From Deltaproteobacteria bacterium (lineage in GTDB: Bacteria; Desulfobacterota; Binatia; UBA9968): DNA of 5,340 bases. The position numbers were made by a program, and so were the translations under genes. Location of the stretch: positions 1-5,340 of the forward strand of contig VBLN01000148.1 of assembly GCA_005878685.1 (NCBI GenBank). The letters are read 5' to 3'. This document shows positions 1-4,088 of the stretch, one piece after another. How positions within the stretch are numbered: the first letter of the stretch is position 1; every line of letters starts with the position of its first letter. The notes below the pieces were generated by a model that had not been told where the DNA came from, searched no databases, and saw only the letters and a program-made list of their open reading frames with translations.

Positions 1-9
1 AAGGCGAAT

Positions 10-363
10 ATGGAAAAGCCGCACAAGAGGCTTGATGCATGGAAGTTGTCCATGGATTTAGTGATCGATGTCTATCAGACGACGGATAGGTTCCCAAGCC
101 AAGAAAAGTACGGTTTAACTGATCAGATCCGAAGGGCTACGATCAGCATCCCGAGCAACATTGCCGAGGGCGCTGCAAGGCAAACGAAAAAGAATTTACG
201 AATTACCTTCATGGCTCAGGGATCTCTCAGCGAGTTGGATACACAGGTTGAGCTTGCAAGACGACTCGGATATCTCGATGGCGAAACTTGGAGGATTCTT
301 GATGAACGGATGGAACGGATTGACAAATTGATCAGCGGCTTAATTCATCGCTTAAAAAAGTGA
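10..363 (+). CDS. Four-helix-bundle protein, 23S rRNA intervening-sequence (S23/IVP) family
   Basis: This 117-residue protein has the full length and conserved pattern of the small four-helix-bundle family (TIGR02436/S23-type). It opens with a basic aromatic segment (RLDAWKLSMDLV). The helix-1/2 turn carries FPSQEKYGLTDQIRRATISIPSNIAEG (about residues 28-54), the family's most recognisable stretch, followed by a GSLSELDTQ motif (about 72-80) and a basic C-terminus. Members occur inside intervening sequences of 23S rRNA genes, as accessory proteins of diversity-generating retroelements, and very often as stand-alone genes of unknown role, probably as oligomers that bind nucleic acid. No rRNA or reverse transcriptase is visible here, so this is the stand-alone type. 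AAGG lies 5 nt before the ATG, at the very edge of the window. A heptamer inverted-repeat array directly follows the stop codon. Family assignment is firm; molecular function is not known. Confidence 0.9.
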   Translation: MEKPHKRLDAWKLSMDLVIDVYQTTDRFPSQEKYGLTDQIRRATISIPSNIAEGAARQTKKNLRITFMAQGSLSELDTQVELARRLGYLDGETWRILDERMERIDKLISGLIHRLKK

Positions 364-421
364 GGGTGAAAGGTAAAGGGTGAGGCGACAAACTCCTTAC
401 TCCTAACCCCTGACTCCTTAC
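363..421. repeat. Inverted pair of heptamer arrays after the four-helix-bundle gene
   Basis: One arm is purine-rich with a 7-nt period: AGGGTGA, AAGGTAA, AGGGTGA (363-383). After a short spacer, the other arm is four consecutive heptamers of the form ACYCCTN: ACTCCTT, ACTCCTA, ACCCCTG, ACTCCTT (392-419). The arms are roughly reverse complementary, so the transcript could form an imperfect stem between the four-helix-bundle gene and the response regulator gene. There is no U-tract, so it is not a classical terminator. Similar short heptamer repeats are scattered between genes in several bacterial groups; its role here is unknown. Confidence 0.65.
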
Positions 422-435
422 GAAAGGATAAAGAC

Positions 436-801
436 ATGGCCAAGAAAAAGATCCTGGTAGTGGACGATACGGAGTGGAACCGCGATTTGATCGTCCAACT
501 TCTGGAGGATGAATACACAGTCTTACAGGCGGTAGATGGCGCGGAAGGAGTAAGGAAAGCGCAGCAAGAGAATCCCGATCTTATCCTTATGGATTTGGGA
601 ATGCCGGTTATGGATGGGTGGGAAGCGACCCGGAAAATTAAGGCAAATAACGAGTTGAAGCGTATCCCTGTGATCGCCGTCACCTCCCACGCCATGGTGG
701 GCGATGAAATCGCGGCGCGGGAGGCTGGCTGCGACGATTACATTGCCAAACCTGTGGACGAAAATGAGTTGATGCGAAAAGTCAAAAGGTTCCTTGGGTG
801 A
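436..801 (+). CDS. Single-domain response regulator (CheY/DivK-like receiver)
   Basis: The 121-residue product is one receiver domain and nothing else. The acidic pocket is D10-D11, the phosphoacceptor is D53 in LILMD, the signalling Thr is T83 in AVTSHA, and the conserved Lys is K105 in IAKPVD. All the residues needed for phosphorylation by a histidine kinase are present. With no output domain it should act by protein-protein contact, as DivK and CheY do, or as a phosphate shuttle. AAAGGA (423-428) sits 7 nt before the chosen ATG. No cognate kinase lies in the window. The neighbouring receiver-cyclase gene suggests a signalling cluster, but the two are separated by a secreted-protein gene. 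The wording of the motifs is closer to DivK-type than to chemotaxis CheY; the exact partner cannot be told. Confidence 0.93.
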   Translation: MAKKKILVVDDTEWNRDLIVQLLEDEYTVLQAVDGAEGVRKAQQENPDLILMDLGMPVMDGWEATRKIKANNELKRIPVIAVTSHAMVGDEIAAREAGCDDYIAKPVDENELMRKVKRFLG

Positions 802-871
802 TTTTGGATTGGCGAAAAAACGTATTGAGTGGAGAGCAAACAACGGACAAAAAAACAGAAGGGAGAAGAAA

Positions 872-1186
872 ATGGTCGGATTTAAAACGTTTCGCTTGGC
901 GCTATTTTTGACAGCAATATGGCTGCCGGCCGGTTCGCTCCTGTGGGCGGCTGACGCTATCATTTCCAAAGTCTCTGATTCCTCTGGCAACTATTGTCAT
1001 CTAAGGTTCCCGGCAATCAGAGAAGGAACCCTTTATTCGGACCGTCCGGTTCTTAAAGATCCGAACGAGGGCGACATCGTCGACTTCTATGGCCCTTGCA
1101 ACCATGATCCTCTGGGAACAGAAGAGGTGCGACGTCAAAGGGAATACTATCGTCAGCGCCTGCGCCAAATGCCCGAGGGCGAATGA
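872..1186 (+). CDS. Small secreted protein with two conserved-looking cysteines, function unknown
   Basis: I chose the ATG at 872 because it follows a purine-rich Shine-Dalgarno stretch (GGGAGAAGAAA) and gives a textbook signal peptide. An upstream in-frame ATG at 794 would overlap the response regulator gene and put 26 charged residues before the hydrophobic core. The 104-residue product has a basic start, a hydrophobic core (about residues 8-25) and a likely signal-peptidase I site around LWA-AD. The mature part is short and polar, with two cysteines, C42 in NYCHLRFPAI and C76 in FYGPCNHDPLG. These could form a disulfide after export, or bind a ligand together with the adjacent His residues. 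The C-terminus is a highly charged Arg/Glu/Tyr helix. I do not recognise a named domain. The motif-like wording around both cysteines suggests a conserved family and not a chance frame. Confidence 0.8.
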   Translation: MVGFKTFRLALFLTAIWLPAGSLLWAADAIISKVSDSSGNYCHLRFPAIREGTLYSDRPVLKDPNEGDIVDFYGPCNHDPLGTEEVRRQREYYRQRLRQMPEGE

Positions 1187-1195
1187 CCGTGGTCC

Positions 1196-1222
1196 GATTT
1201 TGGATTGCGATTTTCGATTTTA
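1196..1222. repeat. Short tandem array of GATTTTN units
   Basis: Four consecutive units, GATTTTG, GATTGC, GATTTTC and GATTTTA, lie just after the secreted-protein gene. The first 12 bases, GATTTTGGATTG, also occur at 800-811, directly over the stop codon of the response regulator gene. The same motif thus follows two neighbouring genes. It is short and could be a decayed intergenic repeat; no function is evident. Confidence 0.5.
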
Positions 1223-1240
1223 GGCTAAGGAGACAAACGC

Positions 1241-1279
1241 ATGCGTCAAACCGGTCTTCACGATTCTATCAAAATCTAA
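1241..1279 (+). CDS. Possible 12-codon leader ORF ahead of the cyclase gene
   Basis: An ATG at 1241 is preceded by a good Shine-Dalgarno sequence (AAGGAG, 8 nt away) and reads MRQTGLHDSIKI before a TAA at 1277-1279. The first cyclase ATG follows at 1281, and the next in-frame one at 1293. The cyclase ATG at 1281 has no Shine-Dalgarno of its own, so ribosomes ending this short frame could re-initiate on the cyclase, giving translational coupling. The peptide matches nothing I know. It could also be a chance frame behind a displaced ribosome site. Confidence 0.3.
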   Translation: MRQTGLHDSIKI

Positions 1280-1280
1280 A

Positions 1281-2381
1281 ATGGGTAGGGCTATGCCAAA
1301 TAAAATTTTGATCGTTGATGACGAGCCGTTCAACCTCGACCTTTTAGAGCAGGAGCTGGGCGACCAAAATTATGCGCTCGAAAAGGCCAGTGATGGAGTG
1401 GAGGCGCTCGAAAAGGTCGACGCCTTTGAGCCGGACGTCATTCTGCTCGATTACATGATGCCCAGGATGAACGGCATCGAGGTCGTCAAACGCTTAAAAC
1501 AGCATGAGAAACACAAAGGTATCCCGGTAATTCTTTTGACCGCGAAGGGATCGCAGGAAGACAAGGCGAGGGGACTGGACGCGGGTGCGGATGACTATGT
1601 CGTGAAACCGTTTGAGCCGCTGGAGCTTCTGGCGCGAGTTCGTTCGATGATGCGCATCAAAGAGATGCATGATTCCCTAGAGGAGTTTAATCGGACCTTG
1701 GAGGAGAAAGTCAGGCAGCAGGTAGATGAAATTGGACGCATGAGCCGCCTCAAGCGTTATCTCTCCCCGCAGATAGCGGACACCATCCTCAAGACTGAGG
1801 ACGAAAGCCTATTTAAAAGCCATCGCCGCGAGATTACAGTCGTCTTCCTCGACCTGCGCGGTTTCACCAATTTCTCTGAAAGCGCCGAACCCGAGGAGGT
1901 GATGGAGCTGCTGAAGAATTATCATGCAGAGATGGGTAAGTTGATCTTCAAATTCGACGGAACCTTGGAGCATTTCGCTGGAGACGGGATGATGGTTTTC
2001 TTCAACGACCCTATTCCCTCTGATACCCACACGGAGCAGGCGGCGCGTATGGCAGTCGAGATGCGTGAGCGAGTGAAAGAACTACGCACCGGGTGGATCA
2101 AAAAAGGTTACGAGCTAGATCTCGGAGTTGGATTGGCTGCTGGATATGCGACTCTAGGGAGTATCGGTTTTGAAGGCCGGATGGACTACGGTGCCGTGGG
2201 TAATGTCACCAATCTCACCGCCCGCCTCTGCGACGAGGCGAAGGGTGGTCAGATCCTTACCAACCAACGAACGCTGAGCAAGATAGAGGAACTAGCGGAG
2301 GCCGAGCCTGTCGGCGAGCTGCACTTAAAGGGCTTTGGCCGTCCCGTGCTTGCGTTCAATATTCTAAGACTCAAAGCATAA
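1281..2381 (+). CDS. Response regulator fused to a class III adenylate/guanylate cyclase
   Basis: The 366-residue protein has three parts. Residues 6-125 are a receiver with D13-D14, phosphoacceptor D57 (LLDYMMP), T87 and K109 (VVKPF). Residues about 127-160 are charged heptad-like helix, probably a coiled-coil signalling linker. Residues about 183-362 are a class III cyclase catalytic domain. Its first metal Asp is D191 in FLDLRGFT, its second D235 in FAGDGMMVFF, and DYGAVGNVTNLTAR supplies the transition-state Asn (N311) and Arg (R315). Phosphorylation of the receiver should control dimerisation and production of cAMP or cGMP in the cytoplasm. At the usual base-recognising Lys before the GDG motif this protein has His (EHFAGDG), so the product nucleotide cannot be assigned. 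The start may be 1281 or 1293; the second has TAGGG close upstream and begins MPNKILIVDDEP, the more typical receiver N-terminus. Confidence 0.92.
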   Translation: MGRAMPNKILIVDDEPFNLDLLEQELGDQNYALEKASDGVEALEKVDAFEPDVILLDYMMPRMNGIEVVKRLKQHEKHKGIPVILLTAKGSQEDKARGLDAGADDYVVKPFEPLELLARVRSMMRIKEMHDSLEEFNRTLEEKVRQQVDEIGRMSRLKRYLSPQIADTILKTEDESLFKSHRREITVVFLDLRGFTNFSESAEPEEVMELLKNYHAEMGKLIFKFDGTLEHFAGDGMMVFFNDPIPSDTHTEQAARMAVEMRERVKELRTGWIKKGYELDLGVGLAAGYATLGSIGFEGRMDYGAVGNVTNLTARLCDEAKGGQILTNQRTLSKIEELAEAEPVGELHLKGFGRPVLAFNILRLKA

Positions 2382-2390
2382 ACCAGACCA

Positions 2391-2582
2391 TTGAAAACGG
2401 CCCATCTGCCATCAGCATGCCAATGGCAGGCGTCTAAGATGGCCGCGCTGAACCGCGTGGGATTTTATCCTGCTCCGAACGGATTCGCTCCAACGTACTG
2501 AGCGAGTACGCCTCCGCTTGTCAGTTTCTCGCGCGCCTGGCATCTGGCACCTTTTTGACTGGTTTTGAAGACACTTTTTCAA
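2391..2582. repeat. Probable dispersed intergenic element with inverted ends (MITE-like)
   Basis: The stretch starts with TTGAAAA (2391-2397) and ends with the inverse, TTTTCAA (2576-2582). Inside it are a long imperfect hairpin near one end (2399-2444), containing CTGCCAT (2406-2412) against ATGGCAG (2423-2429) and CCATCT against AGATGG, and a second hairpin, CGTACT-GAGCG-AGTACG (2494-2510). Read on the minus strand, its wording (AGGCGCGCGAGAAA, GCGGAGGCGTACT, GTACGTTGGAGCGAAT) resembles an intergenic sequence I associate with deltaproteobacterial genomes. It has no credible protein; a 63-codon minus-strand frame across it looks like a by-product. It may be a non-autonomous mobile element or a structured transcript-end element. 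Confidence 0.5.
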
Positions 2583-2628
2583 CGACTTGTGATTATCAAA
2601 CAATGGCGAAACTGATGATTCCTGCGCC

Positions 2629-2651
2629 GGTGAACGCGTGCGCGTTCGACC
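2629..2651. repeat. Strong GC-rich inverted repeat
   Basis: GAACGCG and CGCGTTC face each other across two bases (2632-2647). The arms extend outwards as GGT/ACC with one bulged G. It lies just outside the inverted-end element, in an otherwise gene-free stretch. No T-run follows, so it is not an intrinsic terminator. The bases from here to about 2780 are AT-rich, and I see nothing coding in them. Confidence 0.5.
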
Positions 2652-2786
2652 GCTCTTTTGGCCTAATAAAACGATCTGCTACTTTGTGATTTGAAAAATC
2701 ATTCTGTTTAGTTACTGACGTTCTGTAAGAAAAGTTGAGCGTGTGAATTCAAATCCAAAGAAATTTTTTAAAATATCATTTTTTTC

Positions 2787-2816
2787 TTGACATACTATTT
2801 ATAGCGCCACTATAAT
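2787..2816 (+). promoter_or_regulatory. Near-consensus sigma-70 promoter
   Basis: A perfect -35 hexamer TTGACA (2787-2792) and a perfect -10 hexamer TATAAT (2811-2816) are separated by 18 bp. A/T tracts at 2759-2785 could act as an UP element. Transcription should start near 2823. It would read through the lysine micro-ORF to the terminator ending about 3096, and possibly on into the alpha/beta-hydrolase gene. This is by far the best promoter in the window and implies high basal transcription unless repressed. Confidence 0.85.
2799..2815. promoter_or_regulatory. Operator-like palindrome overlapping the -10 box
   Basis: TTATAG-CGCCA-CTATAA is a perfect 6-bp inverted repeat around a 5-bp centre. 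It covers the end of the promoter spacer and most of the -10 hexamer, a position where a dimeric repressor would block open-complex formation. Because one arm is partly dictated by TATAAT, some of the symmetry may be coincidental. I do not recognise the regulator. Confidence 0.4.
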
Positions 2817-2921
2817 TGATTTAACTACAAGATGTGGGAGGGTTCCAAGACAGAATCTTAGCGCCTGAGCTATCAAGTTGTTCCCTACCCACCCCGCACG
2901 GAATCTTAAAAGGAGGTGCCT

Positions 2922-2963
2922 ATGGCAGCCAAGAAAAAGGCGAAGAAGAAAAAGAAAAAGTAA
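2922..2963 (+). CDS. 13-residue lysine-rich micro-protein or leader peptide
   Basis: The frame reads MAAKKKAKKKKKK: 9 lysines in 13 residues, the rest Met and Ala. It is preceded by an ideal Shine-Dalgarno (AAAGGAGGT, 2909-2917) at ideal spacing. The strong promoter upstream and terminator downstream make translation likely. The composition resembles the C-terminal tails of bacterial histone H1-like proteins, so one reading is a tiny nucleic-acid-binding peptide, possibly what remains of, or a minimal form of, such a protein. The other is a leader peptide whose run of AAA/AAG codons slows ribosomes when lysyl-tRNA is scarce and so controls the RNA structure. No frameshift extends it usefully: stops follow quickly in both other frames. 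Confidence 0.6.
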   Translation: MAAKKKAKKKKKK

Positions 2964-2975
2964 GTTGATCAACTT
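2962..2975. repeat. Perfect 14-bp palindrome at the micro-ORF stop codon
   Basis: AAGTTGATCAACTT is perfectly self-complementary and overlaps the TAA stop. Its right arm CAACTT could also pair with an AAGTTG copy at 2875-2880 in the leader, adding another alternative fold. It could equally be a DNA site for a dimeric regulator. It is not an FNR or CRP site, because the half-sites lack a spacer. Confidence 0.5.
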
Positions 2976-3055
2976 TTGAGATGTGGAGTGGCGGCGGTGA
3001 ATTAAACCCTCCTTATCTCAGGCGAGTGGGTAGCCGTTCTGGTTACCCTTAGGGT

Positions 3056-3096
3056 AAGGCCCTTCAGCATCTGGCCAGGAGGGCCTTGCTTTTTTT
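3056..3096 (+). terminator. Rho-independent terminator
   Basis: AAGGCCCT (3056-3063) pairs with AGGGCCTT (3080-3087), closing a loop of about 16 nt. The stem is followed by GC and seven Ts (3090-3096). This ends the micro-ORF transcript only about 30 nt before the preferred hydrolase start. Any hydrolase transcription from the strong promoter must therefore read through it, or the hydrolase must use a weak promoter inside this stretch. Confidence 0.85.
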
Positions 3097-3128
3097 ACTC
3101 CGAGTTAAGTATGTCCAGAGGAGCACTG

Positions 3129-3962
3129 ATGGAAAGGCGAATCGCTGGTCTAGTCGTTGATGTGGCCCTGCCTGAGAAGCCAAAATTTAAATCCCCACTT
3201 ATCTTGATTCATGGTCTATGGAGCGCCAGTTGGTGCTGGAACGCGTGGGGCACTCACTTTTGCAATCTTGGATGGGAATGTTGGGCGATCAACTTCCCAG
3301 GGCGCACCGGAGAGAACGACATTGAAGTTCTAGAGCGGCTGACCTTTCGGGACTGCTTGGCAGGGCTTGAGAAAGTAATAGCTGCCGCTCCGTTTCCTCC
3401 GGTCCTCATGGGCCATGATCTTGGAGGATTGATAGCGCAGAAGGCGGCTGAGGAAGAGAAGATATCCGCCTTGATTCTTGTCTCAACTCTTCCTCCGAGA
3501 GGGATGCGGGAGGTACTGCCACGTGTCTTGCGGCTTTTGCGTCTTAAATACTGGCCGCTCATCTTTCTCGGCCGCCCCTTTTCGCTCCAGGTAAAGGATT
3601 TTCGCCGGATCGGTCTCGCCGCAGCGAAAAAAGGACAGAATCCTGAAATTCTCAGATCGATGATTCCGGATTCCAGCCATCTTATCAAAGAATTTTTTAG
3701 CCGCCGTGTCGAAGTCAACCCTACCCGCAGTCGCTCTCCGGTCCTCGTCATTTCTGCCCGTGAGGATAGAGTGGTGGCCTCATCATCGCTCCGTGAGATG
3801 GCACAGAGGCTCGGCGCCGATTTCAAAGAATATGCCGAACATGGCCATTGGATCATTGGAGAGGAAGGAGGTCAGGGCATAGTTAGGGACATCCACCGCT
3901 GGGTTGTTCAGAAGCTCGGAGAGGAGATTCTTCTTGCGGAGTTTACCGATCAGAGACGATGA
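3129..3962 (+). CDS. Alpha/beta-hydrolase with Asp at the nucleophile position
   Basis: I prefer the ATG at 3129, because AGAGGAG ends 5 nt before it; the in-frame ATG at 3111 has no ribosome site and lies 14 nt from the terminator T-run. The 277-residue product has the family landmarks in order. These are the oxyanion-hole HGLW (H28-G29), the nucleophile elbow GHDLGG with D97 where lipases and esterases have Ser, a helical cap region (about 120-185), the acid D213 in SAREDRVV, and the catalytic His H240 in EHGHWII. An Asp nucleophile is the mark of epoxide hydrolases and haloalkane or haloacetate dehalogenases, which form an ester intermediate on Asp. The rest of the sequence reads more like general esterase or lipase-like members. 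No signal peptide is seen, so it is cytoplasmic. The substrate is unknown. No terminator is visible after it. Confidence 0.85.
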   Translation: MERRIAGLVVDVALPEKPKFKSPLILIHGLWSASWCWNAWGTHFCNLGWECWAINFPGRTGENDIEVLERLTFRDCLAGLEKVIAAAPFPPVLMGHDLGGLIAQKAAEEEKISALILVSTLPPRGMREVLPRVLRLLRLKYWPLIFLGRPFSLQVKDFRRIGLAAAKKGQNPEILRSMIPDSSHLIKEFFSRRVEVNPTRSRSPVLVISAREDRVVASSSLREMAQRLGADFKEYAEHGHWIIGEEGGQGIVRDIHRWVVQKLGEEILLAEFTDQRR

Positions 3963-4000
3963 TTTTGAGGAGTAAGCGAGAAGGAACTTTAAGAGGCCTA

Positions 4001-4049
4001 AGTCCGTTATCTCCCAGGGAGCTATTGCTTCCCAGGGGCGAGTCCGTTA
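4001..4049. repeat. Paired repeat boxes upstream of the selenoprotein operon
   Basis: AGTCCGTTA occurs at 4001-4009 and again at 4041-4049, and TCCCAGGG at 4012-4019 and 4030-4037, so the two motifs are nested. GGGAGC (4017-4022) can also pair with GCTTCCC (4027-4033) with one bulge. The block lies 40-88 nt before the peroxiredoxin start, in the only non-coding gap in which that operon's promoter could sit. It may be a regulator-binding region or a leader hairpin. I see no clear -35/-10 pair beside it. Confidence 0.4.
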
Positions 4050-4088
4050 GGTTAGAGACGGCGAATTTAAGATTAACGAGAAACCGTC

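Larger units (their letters stand above)
2823..3096 (+). ncRNA. Structured short transcript or leader RNA containing a lysine micro-ORF
   Basis: The promoter and the terminator bound a predicted RNA of about 275 nt with many self-complementary segments. GUGGG..GGG (2834-2842) can pair with CCC..CCCAC (2883-2892). UGAGAU (2977-2982) pairs with AUCUCA (3015-3020), extended inwards by GGAG/CUCC. GGGUAGCC (3028-3035) pairs with GGUUACCC (3041-3048). UUACCC (3043-3048) can instead pair with GGGUAA (3052-3057), which also touches the terminator stem. CCUCCUU (3008-3014) can instead pair with the micro-ORF Shine-Dalgarno AAGGAGG (2910-2916). Several of these pairings exclude each other. It matches no RNA family I can name (not 6S, tmRNA, RNase P or SRP). 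It may be a stand-alone RNA/micro-gene or an attenuating leader of the hydrolase gene. Confidence 0.45.

Noticed and set aside
1..421. Diversity-generating retroelement or 23S rRNA intervening sequence around the four-helix-bundle gene
   Set aside because: No reverse transcriptase, template/variable repeat or rRNA sequence is seen in the window.
794..871. N-terminal extension of the small secreted protein
   Set aside because: It would overlap the response regulator gene and place a long charged segment before the signal peptide. The ATG at 872 has the better ribosome site.
2412..2603. 63-codon minus-strand frame
   Set aside because: It lies within the inverted-end element, is Arg-rich with no recognisable motif, and is best explained as a by-product of the repeat.
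2603..2689. 28-codon frame MAKLMIPAPVNACAF...
   Set aside because: It has no Shine-Dalgarno or promoter, runs through an inverted repeat, and its composition does not look like a gene.
2952..2963. Programmed frameshift on the AAA/AAG run of the micro-ORF
   Set aside because: The base before AAAAAG is G, so the classic A-AAA-AAG heptamer is absent in frame, and both other frames stop within a few codons.
2962..2975. FNR or CRP binding site
   Set aside because: The palindrome contains TTGATCAA but lacks the spacer between half-sites that those regulators need, and it lies over a stop codon downstream of the promoter.
2823..3096. 6S RNA, tmRNA, RNase P or SRP RNA
   Set aside because: The ends do not pair into a 6S-like rod. 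No tRNA-like ends, tag ending in LAA, P-RNA core or SRP tetraloop motifs are visible.
3254..3856. 200-codon minus-strand frame inside the hydrolase gene
   Set aside because: It is antisense to a clear alpha/beta-hydrolase with all landmarks and contains no recognisable domain.
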